Notes: generated by a model from the sequence alone, not told the origin. A stretch of 64,000 nucleotides of DNA from an uncultured Bacilli bacterium (GCA_934149105.1 CAKPDP010000006.1:1-64000), one strand, 5' to 3'. Counted from the stretch's first letter, positions 27,021-36,287 are shown. A program made the numbers and translations.

Positions 27021-28076
27021 CTAATTACTTTTTATTTTATCTATCTTTGTATTAATATCTTCTTTAAAGAATTTATAAGTTGCTATTAATACTATTGCCA
27101 CTGGCAAGGCTACAACAATACCCCAAAATCCTCCTATAATACCTCCTGCAAAGACTGCAAAAATATTAACTAAAGGATGTAATTGATTAGTCTTACCATA
27201 AACTTTAGGTCCTATAATATATCCATCTATATTAGGACATACTAAACATATTATTAAAGTTAAAATAAATAATTTAACATTAATAACAGAGGCTATTAAC
27301 AAAGCTAAAATATTAGTAATAAGTCCTCCAAAATAAGGAATTATTGTTGTAACAGAAGCTAATATTCCTAATATCAAATAGTTAGGGTGTCCTACTAAAA
27401 AGAATAAAATAGTATACTCAAAAAACTGAATAACAATATTCTTTCCTAATCCCGAAAAATAATTACCTACTTCCCTATCTATTCTTCTTAAATATAAATA
27501 CCACTTATCATCATATTCTCTAACCTTCGTCTTAATAAAACCTCTAATCTTATCCATATCCATAAGAAAATATATTGATACACAAAGTGTAATAATCCCA
27601 TTAGTAATTATACTAATACTAGTATTTAATATATTTAAAGCCCCATCACTAATATATTTGCCTACATATCCTATTATCTGTGATGAAATATCCTTAACAG
27701 AAGTCTGTAATACTCCTAAATTAAGTTCATACTTAGAAGATATATCTGTAATAAAAGTTGTTATATTATTCGTAAACAATAATATTTGATCATACAACAT
27801 CGGTACCACTAATATTCCTATTAATACTAAAAATCCTAAAGTAATAAAACAAACAATTGCGATACTTAACCACTTAGGAAAATTATTATCTTGTAATTTT
27901 CTAACAAAAGGATATAAAGCATATGCAATAGCAAATCCTAATACAAAAGGAAATAAAATATTCCAGATCTTTCCTATTATCCCAAACCATAACCCACTAA
28001 TAGTATAAAGTAATACTATTATTAAAACAATTAAAGCTATATTAACTAACTTAAAATTAATTTTATTCTCCTTCAT
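27021..28076 (-). CDS. AI-2E family transporter (YdbI/YtvI type)
   Basis: This is an integral membrane protein of about 350 residues with paired N-terminal helices, a central extracellular or coiled region and four to five C-terminal helices. ILASVTTIIPYFGGLITNIL and the late GPKVYGKTNQLHPLVNIF are hallmark stretches of the AI-2E/UPF0118 family, whose members export small molecules or exchange Na+/H+. The longest frame starts at 28157, but it overlaps dtd by 95 nt and puts charged residues ahead; ATG 28076 (or 28082), after AAAGGA, gives M(L)MKENKINFK. Translation is probably coupled to dtd. Confidence 0.85.
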   Translation of the reverse strand: MKENKINFKLVNIALIVLIIVLLYTISGLWFGIIGKIWNILFPFVLGFAIAYALYPFVRKLQDNNFPKWLSIAIVCFITLGFLVLIGILVVPMLYDQILLFTNNITTFITDISSKYELNLGVLQTSVKDISSQIIGYVGKYISDGALNILNTSISIITNGIITLCVSIYFLMDMDKIRGFIKTKVREYDDKWYLYLRRIDREVGNYFSGLGKNIVIQFFEYTILFFLVGHPNYLILGILASVTTIIPYFGGLITNILALLIASVINVKLFILTLIICLVCPNIDGYIIGPKVYGKTNQLHPLVNIFAVFAGGIIGGFWGIVVALPVAIVLIATYKFFKEDINTKIDKIKSN

Positions 28077-28521
28077 CAGCATTATTCCTTTCCAAAATAA
28101 TTGTAACAGGACCATCATTAACAAAATCAACCTGCATATCAGCTCCAAAGACACCACATTCTACTTTTATATTATTATCCCTTAATTTTTGATTAAATAA
28201 AGCATATAATATTTCAGCTTCTCTACCATTTAAAGCCTTTATATAACTAGGTCTTCTTCCTTTACTACTATCAGCATAGAGAGTAAATTGACTAATAGAT
28301 AGAATACTTCCCTCTACTTGTTTTAAAGATAAATTCATAATTCCTTCACTATCATTAAATATCCTTAAATTAACAATCTTATCTACCATGTATTCTATTT
28401 CTTTATAAGAATCTCCCTGCGTAAAGCCTACTAATAACATAAGCCCTTTATCTATCTTTCCATAAACTTTATCCTTAACCGCTACGGAAGCCCTAGAACA
28501 TCTTTGTATAACTACCTTCAT
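28063..28521 (-). CDS. dtd: D-aminoacyl-tRNA deacylase
   Basis: Dtd removes D-amino acids wrongly charged on tRNA. The 152-aa protein has MKVVIQRCSRASVAV at the start, the catalytic SQFTLYAD motif and the NDGPVTIIL Gly-cisPro motif, with typical length. The start codon overlaps the rel stop (TAATG), the same rel-dtd order as in B. subtilis. Confidence 0.96.
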   Translation of the reverse strand: MKVVIQRCSRASVAVKDKVYGKIDKGLMLLVGFTQGDSYKEIEYMVDKIVNLRIFNDSEGIMNLSLKQVEGSILSISQFTLYADSSKGRRPSYIKALNGREAEILYALFNQKLRDNNIKVECGVFGADMQVDFVNDGPVTIILERNNADEGE

Positions 28522-30686
28522 TAAATAATCCTCCTCTCTACCTTTAAGACAAAATCAAAATTTCTTAAATCATTCATAAATTTTTCTAAAACATCTTTAT
28601 CTTCAACTAAAATAGTCATATTATAAACCTTCATATCACTTCTATTAATTGTATTAACACTATCTATAACAATCCCACTAGTACTAGCTTTAGTAATTAT
28701 CTCTAATAATTTATCACTACTATTAGTATAAATAATTATATCTGTAAAATATTTCTTTTTCTCACTATCAGGATTCCATTTAACAGGAACTACTCTCTCA
28801 TCAATGTCTATTATATTCTTACAATTAGCTCTATGAACTGTAATTCCTGATCCTCTAGTAATATATCCAATAATATTATCCTTTGGTATAGGCTTACAAC
28901 AACTACTTAGATTAACTTTAATATCCGTAATACCCGCTACTAAAATATCATTCTTATTATCAGTAACTTTATTATTCTTATTCTTCTCTAAAATCTTAGG
29001 TTTATTCTCTTCTTTACCTAAAATTATCCTTAAAACATTACCTACCGTATACTTAGAAGATCCTATTCCAATATAAAGTTCTTCTACATCTTTAATATTT
29101 AAATAATTTAAAATAGTATCTATATTCTTATTAGATAAAACTTCACTAACCGTTAGTCCTCGTCTCTTGATCTCATTCTCGATCTCTTCTAGTCCTTTTT
29201 GTCTATTATCATCTTTTTCTAACTTACTATAAAAAGATTTAATCTTATTTCTAGCCTGAGAAGTAGCAATAAACTTAAGCCATTCTTTATTAGGACCCTT
29301 ACTACTTTTATTAGTATTAACCTTAATAATATCTCCTGTCTTTAACTTATAATCCAAAGATACTATATTATCATTAACAATAGCACTAACCATATAATTA
29401 CCAACATCACTATGAACCTTATAAGCAAAATCTACTGGTGTTGATCCTTTAGGGAGCTCTATAACATCACCCTTAGGAGTATAAACATAAATAGAATTAT
29501 TAATTAAAACATCATGTTTAACATTATTAATAAACTCTAGCGGTGTTCCCGCACTCTCATTAAGTTCTATAATACTACGAAAGATCTGTAACTTCTGTTC
29601 CATTTCATCTTTTAAAGCTTCTCTACCATTACTATTTTCTTTATATGACCAATGAGAAGCAATACCATACTCTGCTATCTTATCCATCTCATAAGTACGA
29701 ATCTGGATCTCAAATAATTTACCATCTACTCCAAAGACCGTTGTATGTAAAGACTGATACATATTTGTCTTAGGCATAGCTATATAATCCTTAAATCTTT
29801 TTGGTACTGGTTTATACTTCGAATGAATAAGTCCCAATGCTAAATAACACTCTTGAGTTGTATCAACAAATACCCTAAGAGCTAAAATATCATAAATATC
29901 ATTAAAACTCTTTCCCTTAGCTAATTTCTTATAAATACTATAAACACTTTTACTTCTACCCTTTATCTCATGCTTAATACTATGATCATTAAGTAAATCT
30001 GATACTTCACTAATCATCTTTCCTACTGACTCATCTAATTCTGCACGCTTATTATTAAGTTTCTCTAAAATATCAAAATAAACATTAGGTTTCAAATAAC
30101 GTAAAGACAAATCCTCCAATTCACTCTTTATCTTATAAATTCCTAATCTATGTGCAACTGGTGTCAAGATCTCTAAGTTTTCTTTTGATTTTCTCTTCTG
30201 TTTTTCTACACTCATAACTTCTATTGTTCGCATATTATGAAGGCGATCAGCTAATTTAATTATTATAACTCTAGGATCTTCTGACAAACCAACGAGGATT
30301 TTTCTCTGATTAGCCGCTATCTGTTCCGTCGTACTAGCAAAATGCAACTTATTAATCTTTGTAACTCCATCAACAAGCAACCCTACGTCATTTCCAAATA
30401 AAGAGCTAATCTCTTCTCTAGTACCCGATGAATCTTCAATTGTATCGTGAAGTAAAGCCGCACATATAGTAGCTCTATCCGAACTAATCTCCGTCAATAT
30501 TAAAGCTACATGTAAAGGATGTTGAATATAATCTTCCCCACTAATTCTCTTCTGTCCAAAATGTTTCTTAGCAGCATATTCATAAGCTTCTCTAATTGAT
30601 TTTAAATCATCACTATTATTATCATAAACAGAAACCTTCTCAATTAAATCATCAATAGTTAACAATTTGTTATCTGGATTATTCAT
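28521..30686 (-). CDS. rel: Bifunctional (p)ppGpp synthetase/hydrolase Rel
   Basis: This is the stringent-response enzyme. From the N-terminus it has an HD hydrolase domain (HPLHVALIL; ALLHDTIEDS), a synthetase domain (YDILALRVFV; YIAMPKTNMYQSLHTTV; EIQIRTYEMDKIAEYGIASHW), a TGS domain (VIELPKGSTPVDFAYKVHSDVG), a zinc-finger-like region with LSSCCKPIP, and an ACT/RRM domain. Both catalytic halves keep their key motifs, so it should be bifunctional. The frame extends to 30722, but AGAGGTGG places the start at ATG 30686 (721 aa). Confidence 0.96.
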   Translation of the reverse strand: MNNPDNKLLTIDDLIEKVSVYDNNSDDLKSIREAYEYAAKKHFGQKRISGEDYIQHPLHVALILTEISSDRATICAALLHDTIEDSSGTREEISSLFGNDVGLLVDGVTKINKLHFASTTEQIAANQRKILVGLSEDPRVIIIKLADRLHNMRTIEVMSVEKQKRKSKENLEILTPVAHRLGIYKIKSELEDLSLRYLKPNVYFDILEKLNNKRAELDESVGKMISEVSDLLNDHSIKHEIKGRSKSVYSIYKKLAKGKSFNDIYDILALRVFVDTTQECYLALGLIHSKYKPVPKRFKDYIAMPKTNMYQSLHTTVFGVDGKLFEIQIRTYEMDKIAEYGIASHWSYKENSNGREALKDEMEQKLQIFRSIIELNESAGTPLEFINNVKHDVLINNSIYVYTPKGDVIELPKGSTPVDFAYKVHSDVGNYMVSAIVNDNIVSLDYKLKTGDIIKVNTNKSSKGPNKEWLKFIATSQARNKIKSFYSKLEKDDNRQKGLEEIENEIKRRGLTVSEVLSNKNIDTILNYLNIKDVEELYIGIGSSKYTVGNVLRIILGKEENKPKILEKNKNNKVTDNKNDILVAGITDIKVNLSSCCKPIPKDNIIGYITRGSGITVHRANCKNIIDIDERVVPVKWNPDSEKKKYFTDIIIYTNSSDKLLEIITKASTSGIVIDSVNTINRSDMKVYNMTILVEDKDVLEKFMNDLRNFDFVLKVERRII

Positions 30687-30792
30687 AGTACCACCTCTTA
30701 TATATACTATATTATATAACAATAATTACCATTTTAAAAGAAAAAAAATATAAATAACCTTCCCCTCTCCTTATCATTAATCCTAGTTAAAT

Positions 30793-30836
30793 AAAAAAAT
30801 TGCAACTTAATTATTTAACTAATTCAAAGTTACAAT
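30793..30836 (-). terminator. Terminator of the AAA/DUF4143 ATPase gene
   Basis: On the minus strand ATTGTAACTT / AAGTTGCAAT (10 bp, one G-U pair) is followed by seven Ts. Confidence 0.75.
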
Positions 30837-30884
30837 CTATTTATCTTCTTCTACTCTAATTTTCGGTAAATTAATACTTCTTTT

Positions 30885-32189
30885 TTAATCTAAATCTAAT
30901 TTATTAATATATTCTATAAAGTAAAGAGGAATATTAACTATCTTTCCATCTCTATTTAAATTATTCAAAGAAAATCTAAATGAAATTTCATTATCATTTT
31001 TAGCATTATACTTTGTTAAACTATTATGATTAGTACTTTTATCTGACTTTACCTCAATAGGAATTATTTTATTATTCCTCTGAATTACAAAATCAATTTC
31101 ATTTCTATCAAAAGTATAATAGTTAGGTGCTTCATCTTCTAAATAAGTCAATACATTAGCAACATAATTTTCTGTAAATGAGCCTTTAAATTCTTCCAAA
31201 AGTTTATTTCCTTCTAAAATAATTCTACTATCTAAATTAGACATTCTCCTAAGAAGTCCTACATCATTCATATAAATTTTATATGCCGATAAATCATAAT
31301 AAGCTTTTAAAGGAAAAGCACATTTATTTACCAAATAACACTTTGAAATTAAATTAGCATCATTTAACCAATTAAGAGCACCCTCATATTCTCTAGCTCT
31401 TGCTCCCTCTTTTACTACTTGATATATAAATTTTTTGTTTTCTCTTGCTAATTGTGATGGTATTCCGTTCCAAATAAGAGATATTTTATTAGCTTCATTA
31501 ACATCAGTATGTTTAGAAAAATCATTTTCATAAGAATTTAATATATTCTTTTGAATTTTATTAACCTTTTCTATATCCTTATCATTAACCCAACTATATA
31601 CAGCCTCTGGCATTCCTCCAATTATATAGTATGTCTTCAACTTTTCAATTAACTTATCTTCAAATAATTTAGGAATTTCTTTAACCTCTTTTGTTTCTCT
31701 CATAACTTCTACTAAATTTTCTGCCCCATCTGCTATTAAAAACTCACTAAAAGTCATTGGATATAAATTTAGAAAATCTACTTTTCCTACTGGGAACGAT
31801 GTCCTAGAAAGTCTTATTCCCAGAAGTGATCCAGCACAAACAACATGATATTCTCTAGCTTCTTCGCAAAAATATTTTAATGAATTTAAAGCATTAGGAC
31901 ATTCTTGTATTTCATCAAATATAATAAGCGTTGTTTTAGGATTTATTTTCTTTCCTGCTGCTAAGGATAACTGTTCAATAATTCTTTTAGGATCTTTCGT
32001 TCTCAAAAATAATTCTGCTAACCCTTCATCGTGATCAAAATTAAAATACACTACATTATCATAATTTTTCTCTCCAAATTCTTTCAAAATATAAGTTTTA
32101 CCAACCTGTCTTGCTCCTTTTAAAATTAATGGTTTTCTATCATTGCCATTTTTCCAATTTACTAGTTTTTCAGTTATAAATCTTCTCAT
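30885..32189 (-). CDS. AAA_14/DUF4143 ATPase
   Basis: The 434-aa protein belongs to the ATPase family with an N-terminal AAA_14 domain and a C-terminal DUF4143 restriction-like domain. Walker A is LKGARQVGKTYIL, Walker B is TTLIIFDEIQEC, and sensor AGSLLGIRL follows. The C-terminus has the nuclease-like DRNEIDFVIQRNNKIIPIEVKSD, in which D, E and K fit a PD-(D/E)xK arrangement. The family is common, spread by horizontal transfer, and its role is unknown. The frame runs to 32240, but that region contains a promoter and a repeat; ATG 32189 follows GGTGAT. Regulation looks elaborate: two promoters and three direct repeats lie upstream. Confidence 0.88.
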   Translation of the reverse strand: MRRFITEKLVNWKNGNDRKPLILKGARQVGKTYILKEFGEKNYDNVVYFNFDHDEGLAELFLRTKDPKRIIEQLSLAAGKKINPKTTLIIFDEIQECPNALNSLKYFCEEAREYHVVCAGSLLGIRLSRTSFPVGKVDFLNLYPMTFSEFLIADGAENLVEVMRETKEVKEIPKLFEDKLIEKLKTYYIIGGMPEAVYSWVNDKDIEKVNKIQKNILNSYENDFSKHTDVNEANKISLIWNGIPSQLARENKKFIYQVVKEGARAREYEGALNWLNDANLISKCYLVNKCAFPLKAYYDLSAYKIYMNDVGLLRRMSNLDSRIILEGNKLLEEFKGSFTENYVANVLTYLEDEAPNYYTFDRNEIDFVIQRNNKIIPIEVKSDKSTNHNSLTKYNAKNDNEISFRFSLNNLNRDGKIVNIPLYFIEYINKLDLD

Positions 32190-32208
32190 AATATCACCAT
32201 CCAACAAT

Positions 32209-32217
32209 AGTATATCA
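32209..32217 (-). promoter_or_regulatory. Proximal extended -10 of the ATPase gene
   Basis: On the minus strand TGATATACT fits an extended -10 (TGnTATACT), 20 nt before the ATG at 32189. The first direct repeat ends directly against it, and there is no good -35. Confidence 0.5.
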
Positions 32218-32292
32218 CACTTTTGCAAGAAATATTTCAAAAATATTCACACTTTTGCAAACATTTTAGAGATATTTATCACATTCTTGTAA
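32215..32292 (-). repeat. Three 14-nt direct repeats with a 32-nt period
   Basis: Two exact copies of TTGCAAAAGTGTGA (minus strand; 32215-32228 and 32247-32260) and a third diverged copy, TTACAAGAATGTGA (32279-32292), lie exactly 32 nt apart, about three helical turns. The first abuts the proximal -10, and all lie between the distal promoter and the start. They look like tandem operator sites on one DNA face. The 18-nt intervals are dissimilar AT-rich sequence. Confidence 0.8.
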
Positions 32293-32370
32293 AATTAACT
32301 GCATTTTTTTTATAATAAATTCAAATATTTTTCTAACATTACTCTCTATACTAATTCTTCATTTTAACGA

Positions 32371-32399
32371 ATTATACCGTTATCGGCAGTATGTGCCAA
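32371..32399 (-). promoter_or_regulatory. Distal sigma-A promoter of the ATPase gene
   Basis: TTGGCA, 17 nt and a perfect TATAAT on the minus strand, about 180 nt upstream of the ATPase start. Its transcript would carry all three direct repeats in the leader. Confidence 0.65.
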
Positions 32400-32479
32400 T
32401 AATTTTTCTCACTCTACTAAAATAAATTTCTAAAGTCATTGACGAAATAACCTAACTATTATATAGTTATATTATTAGT

Positions 32480-32506
32480 ACTTAAGAAACTTTTGAAGCC
32501 TTAAGT
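32480..32506 (-). terminator. Possible terminator hairpin
   Basis: ACTTAAG / CTTAAGT with a 13-nt loop lies just after the 99-aa gene. It lacks a T-run. Confidence 0.35.
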
Positions 32507-32519
32507 CCTTTTATTATCT

Positions 32520-32819
32520 TTAGTTCTGTAATTTATCTATCTCTTTATTAATAATATTCCTTGTTTTATTTAACATATTTATAGTTTCCTCTTGACTATT
32601 ATTACCACTCCCATTATTACTATAACCATTATCATTAAAGCCCTTCCTCTTCCAATCTCTCTTAAAATATTCACTACCACTAGTACAAAGAGTTTGCCCA
32701 ATAAGCATAAAAAAATTACCTAGTGCTTCTTGCTCTGTTGAATTAAGTTCATCTATTAGGGCAAACCCAATAGCAAATGCTGTTAATGTTATTAACTTAG
32801 CTTGACTATTATCACTCAT
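32520..32819 (-). CDS. Conserved hypothetical 99-aa protein
   Basis: I do not recognise a named family. Residues 1-50 are mildly hydrophobic and helical (LTAFAIGFALIDELNSTEQEALGNFFMLIGQTL), a middle part is Asn/Gly/Ser-rich (NDNGYSNNGSGNNS), and the last 25 residues are a charged helix. There is no signal peptide. No SD is visible. Instead TATAAT sits five bases before the ATG, an arrangement that suggests a leaderless mRNA. It lies alone between argS and the ATPase, with hairpins on both sides. Confidence 0.6.
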   Translation of the reverse strand: MSDNSQAKLITLTAFAIGFALIDELNSTEQEALGNFFMLIGQTLCTSGSEYFKRDWKRKGFNDNGYSNNGSGNNSQEETINMLNKTRNIINKEIDKLQN

Positions 32820-32861
32820 AATAAATTATATAATATCATCTTTTAATTTATGTTAATTATT

Positions 32862-32895
32862 AAAAGCAACTCTTCTTTTTTCTAGAGTTGCTTTT
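32862..32895. terminator. Terminator of argS
   Basis: AAAAGCAACTC / GAGTTGCTTTT, an 11-bp perfect stem with T-runs on both strands. Confidence 0.85.
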
Positions 32896-32904
32896 ACTAT
32901 TTTC

Positions 32905-34647
32905 TTACATCTTCTCTGGTACTTCAATTCCCAAAGTATCTAAAAGTAACATATTAATATCATATACTACCTTCGAAAGTGCTAAATAAGACATTTTTTT
33001 ATCTCTATTCTCTTCTGATAATATTCTAGTATCAGCATAAAAATTATTATAAGAATTAGATAATCTATATAAATAATCACATATATCATTTAAACTCTTA
33101 CTCTTAATCGCACTATCTATAACCTTAGGCATATCTAATATATTAAGTATTACTCTCTTCTCTAAATCACTATAAATACCCTTAAATTCATATTTATCTA
33201 TCTTCTCTTTACTTAGTAAAGATTTAATTCTAATTGTTGAATATAACAAATAAGGACCTGTCTTTCCTGTCATATTGCAAAACTTACTAGGATCAAATAT
33301 ATAATCAGTCTCAATAGCAGGAACTAAATCAGCATATTTTAAAGCCGCTATTGCTATCTTAGAAGCTATTTCATCTTTATCTTCTTCTTTAACATTATCC
33401 TTCATAAGTTGTCTTGTCTCTTTTGTAACTAAATCGATCAAATCAGATAAAGTCATTACCCCTCCATCCCTTGTCTTAAATGGTTTTCCATCTACTCCAT
33501 TCATAGTTCCAAATCCTACAAAAGATAATTTCAAATCTGGAGAAGCTATTCCAGTTTTATAAACGGCTCTAAATACTTGTTCAAAATGTAATTTCTGTCT
33601 CTTATCTGCTACATACCAAATCTCATCTGGTTTAAAAAGCTTCTCTCTTTCCCAAATTCCTGCTACATCAGTAGCTTCATAAGAGACAGAACCATTAGAT
33701 CTTGTAAGCATTAATGGTGGCATAGGATTTATATCATCACTCTCTGATACATCTACAACTACTGCTCCTTCACTCTCTGTAACATAACCCTTCTTAGAAA
33801 GATAATCTATAACTTCTGGTAAATAATTATAGCAATCACTTTCTCCTTCCCATAAATCAAAAGAAGTATTAAGTTTAAGATAAATCTTCTTGATCTCTGT
33901 TACTGAAGTATTAATAATATGTTGCCATAAAGCCTTATAACCACGTCTTCCTTCTTGTAATTCCTTAGTAATAATCCTAGCTTCCTCTAAATATTCTGGA
34001 TCTTCCTTAGCCTTATTAGAAGCATAAGGATATATCTCCATTAACATCTCATTAGTAACCGGACTATCACTAGGATATTCTCCCTTATACTCTGGATCAA
34101 AATAAACTAAATCTGGATATCTCTTCTTAATTTCTAATATTACCAATCCTAATGGTCTTCCAAAATCTCCTAAATGAACATCACTAACCGTACTATATCC
34201 ACATAATTTACATAATCTCTTTAAAGCTTCTCCAATATTTGCACTCCTCAAGTGCCCAACGTGTAACACCTTTGCCACATTAGCTCCACCATAATCTAAA
34301 AAAACTTTCTTAGATTCATACTTATTAATATTTATCTTTACATTCTCTAACAATAAATTCATATAAGTAACCAAGCTAATATCTTTAAAAGAAACATTAA
34401 TAAATCCTGGCCCCGCTACATTAACATTACAAAAATCTGGTAATTTATTAAGCTCTATTGCTACCTCTGAAGCTATATCTCGAGGATTTTTATGATACTC
34501 TTTAGCTAATCCCATTATTCCATTATATTGATATTCTCCCAAATCTGGTCTCGAAGAATTAATTAAATTAACTGAAAATACTTCATATCCACACTTTTTT
34601 ATTACTTCCTGTATCTGCAATTCCTTATCATATAAATAATTATCCAT
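32905..34647 (-). CDS. argS: Arginyl-tRNA synthetase
   Basis: This class I synthetase charges tRNA-Arg. It has an N-terminal Add-1 domain, the HIGH motif as HVGHLRSANIG, the FKTRDGGVMTL segment near the KMSK position, and a DALR anticodon-binding domain at the C-terminus. Length (580 aa) is normal. It has its own promoter with an inverted repeat across the expected transcription start. Confidence 0.96.
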   Translation of the reverse strand: MDNYLYDKELQIQEVIKKCGYEVFSVNLINSSRPDLGEYQYNGIMGLAKEYHKNPRDIASEVAIELNKLPDFCNVNVAGPGFINVSFKDISLVTYMNLLLENVKININKYESKKVFLDYGGANVAKVLHVGHLRSANIGEALKRLCKLCGYSTVSDVHLGDFGRPLGLVILEIKKRYPDLVYFDPEYKGEYPSDSPVTNEMLMEIYPYASNKAKEDPEYLEEARIITKELQEGRRGYKALWQHIINTSVTEIKKIYLKLNTSFDLWEGESDCYNYLPEVIDYLSKKGYVTESEGAVVVDVSESDDINPMPPLMLTRSNGSVSYEATDVAGIWEREKLFKPDEIWYVADKRQKLHFEQVFRAVYKTGIASPDLKLSFVGFGTMNGVDGKPFKTRDGGVMTLSDLIDLVTKETRQLMKDNVKEEDKDEIASKIAIAALKYADLVPAIETDYIFDPSKFCNMTGKTGPYLLYSTIRIKSLLSKEKIDKYEFKGIYSDLEKRVILNILDMPKVIDSAIKSKSLNDICDYLYRLSNSYNNFYADTRILSEENRDKKMSYLALSKVVYDINMLLLDTLGIEVPEKM

Positions 34648-34676
34648 ACTATCCCTCTTTTTCCAACTACTCTATT

Positions 34677-34701
34677 GCTAACAAACTAACATTTTGTTAG
34701 C
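34677..34701 (-). promoter_or_regulatory. Inverted repeat at the argS transcription start
   Basis: GCTAACAAA / TTTGTTAGC, a perfect 9-bp repeat with a 7-nt centre, begins 3 nt after the -10 and therefore spans the likely +1. There is no T-run, so an operator is more likely than a terminator. Confidence 0.5.
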
Positions 34702-34703
34702 CT

Positions 34704-34732
34704 ATTATAACATAACTTCCTTAAAATACCAA
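34704..34732 (-). promoter_or_regulatory. Sigma-A promoter of argS
   Basis: TTGGTA, 17 nt and TATAAT on the minus strand, directly after the nuclease stop. Confidence 0.7.
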
Positions 34733-34735
34733 TAA

Positions 34736-35440
34736 TTATTTTATTAGTTCACTATTTCCTGTCGCATAATCAATAGAAATTCCTTCTTGAACATTATAAA
34801 CAAACACATTAAACTTAACTCCCTCACCATCATCTTCTACTGATTTAGCCTCCATAAGTACTCCCTTACTAAGTAAATTATCTCCTTCAAAAATAGGTGT
34901 TACTCTATATAAAACATGATTATTAGTCTTTTTTACATAATCAGCTACTTCATTTTCAAACTCTAACATTCCTTTAGTATTCATCTGTCTAGTACAAGTA
35001 ATCAAATTCTTCTTATTAGCATTCTCCCCTGTAAGTTGATATCCTATCAAATGACATCTATTATATAAATACTTACCATCTACTATATCATATTTAATAG
35101 TATGCCAACCCGTTGGTTTAATCATCCCAATAGATCCTCTCTCTTCTGCAGGCATAGTCTTAGTAGAAACTCTAGCAAACGCTACTCCACATCTTCCTAA
35201 ACTATCTAATTCACTATATATTTCATCTTCTTTATTATTATAATCTTCTTCTGTAAAATTAGGTTCATTATTATTAATAACAACATAATCTTCTCCACTA
35301 TAATCAGGTATACTATCTATAGCATAAGTCTCTTTAAGATAATTATTATCTAAAATATTACTAATGTTATCTTGATAAAGATAACCTATTCCTAGTAATA
35401 ATATTAATCCTAAAGTAACAATCCTTCTCTTATTCTTCAT
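34736..35440 (-). CDS. DNA-entry-type non-specific nuclease, secreted or anchored
   Basis: The protein has an N-terminal membrane anchor (residues about 6-22) and a DNA/RNA non-specific endonuclease domain of the EndA/NucA-like group. The beta-beta-alpha-metal core is YNRCHLIGYQLTGENANKKN, where RCHL(I/L) stands for the usual (D/N)RGH-type active site with the catalytic His, followed by NLITCTRQMNTKGMLEFE. Such enzymes degrade extracellular DNA and, in competent bacteria, process incoming DNA. It lies 12 nt after a small membrane protein gene, probably in one transcript. Confidence 0.88.
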   Translation of the reverse strand: MKNKRRIVTLGLILLLGIGYLYQDNISNILDNNYLKETYAIDSIPDYSGEDYVVINNNEPNFTEEDYNNKEDEIYSELDSLGRCGVAFARVSTKTMPAEERGSIGMIKPTGWHTIKYDIVDGKYLYNRCHLIGYQLTGENANKKNLITCTRQMNTKGMLEFENEVADYVKKTNNHVLYRVTPIFEGDNLLSKGVLMEAKSVEDDGEGVKFNVFVYNVQEGISIDYATGNSELIK

Positions 35441-35452
35441 CTTACCACCAAA

Positions 35453-36223
35453 CTAACTATTCATAGCCTCTAGCTTTCTATTAGCAATATCATAAGAATA
35501 TTTATAATACTTATCTTCCTTATATATCCTAATATATAAAGTATTACTATCGTAAGACACATTAATAGGATCAACATCCTCATATGTATCTAATTCTCTA
35601 TCTATTAATTTATTAGCATTAATATCCATAATAACAACTTTCTTATTCTTTATTCCTACTACTACATCATTATATTCATAAAGATAATTATATCCTTCTA
35701 ATAGTACTTTATTATCTTTATCAATAATCTTATATTCATTAGTACTATAATCTGCTACCATAAAATATTTCCCATCTGTACTAGTTAAATTATCATAAGT
35801 AGGTTCCATTATTACCTTTCCCTCATTATCTAATATTCCCCACTTAGTTCCATTAAAAGCTAAAATCTTATCCCCAACCACTATATACTGAGAATAACTA
35901 TTACTAATAGTCTTATTAGTAATACAATTAAATAACAAAGTATTATCAATTACCACCAAATTATTCCCTAACATCTTAACATCAGGAACCTCTGTATCAT
36001 AACGATATTTAGAATAAACTGTCTTATCTCCTACTACTTTTTTATCTGTACTTATACAAATACTTTTCTCACATTCATAAAAATAAACATATCCTATACT
36101 TCTCTCATAATAAACTTTATATCTTATAACTATTACTAAAATTAATGTAAGGATAGACAAAAGTCCTCCTAACCATACTATTCTAAAATAATCTATTTTC
36201 CCTTTTTCTTTTTTCTTTCTCAT
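35453..36223 (-). CDS. Membrane-anchored protein with WG-like repeats
   Basis: The 256-aa protein has a basic N-terminus, one membrane helix (about residues 14-31) and an extracellular part. Residues about 120-200 contain short repeats such as WGILDNEGKVIMEPTYDNL and EYKIIDKDNKVLLEGYNYL, resembling WG repeats (beta-hairpins of about 30 residues). I cannot assign a function. It precedes the nuclease gene by 12 nt and follows the M23 hydrolase gene after a terminator, so it probably belongs to the nuclease operon. Confidence 0.65.
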   Translation of the reverse strand: MRKKKEKGKIDYFRIVWLGGLLSILTLILVIVIRYKVYYERSIGYVYFYECEKSICISTDKKVVGDKTVYSKYRYDTEVPDVKMLGNNLVVIDNTLLFNCITNKTISNSYSQYIVVGDKILAFNGTKWGILDNEGKVIMEPTYDNLTSTDGKYFMVADYSTNEYKIIDKDNKVLLEGYNYLYEYNDVVVGIKNKKVVIMDINANKLIDRELDTYEDVDPINVSYDSNTLYIRIYKEDKYYKYSYDIANRKLEAMNS

Positions 36224-36263
36224 ATTATCTAGCCTCTACCTAATTATATCATTTATCTTTCAA

Positions 36264-36287
36264 AGAAAAAAGAGTTTACCACTCTTT
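36264..36287 (-). terminator. Terminator of the M23 hydrolase gene
   Basis: AAGAGT / ACTCTT with a 5-nt loop and Ts on the minus strand, abutting the stop. Confidence 0.75.

Noticed and set aside
27021..28157. Longest frame of the AI-2E-type permease
   Set aside because: It overlaps dtd by 95 nt; an SD supports a start at 28076 or 28082.
30885..32189. DUF4143 ATPase as a defence system
   Set aside because: The family is common and there are no defence partners next to it; only its regulation is notable.
32215..32292. CRISPR-like array (three repeats at regular spacing)
   Set aside because: The repeat is 14 nt with 18-nt gaps, only three copies, next to a promoter, and there are no cas genes. 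Operator sites fit better.
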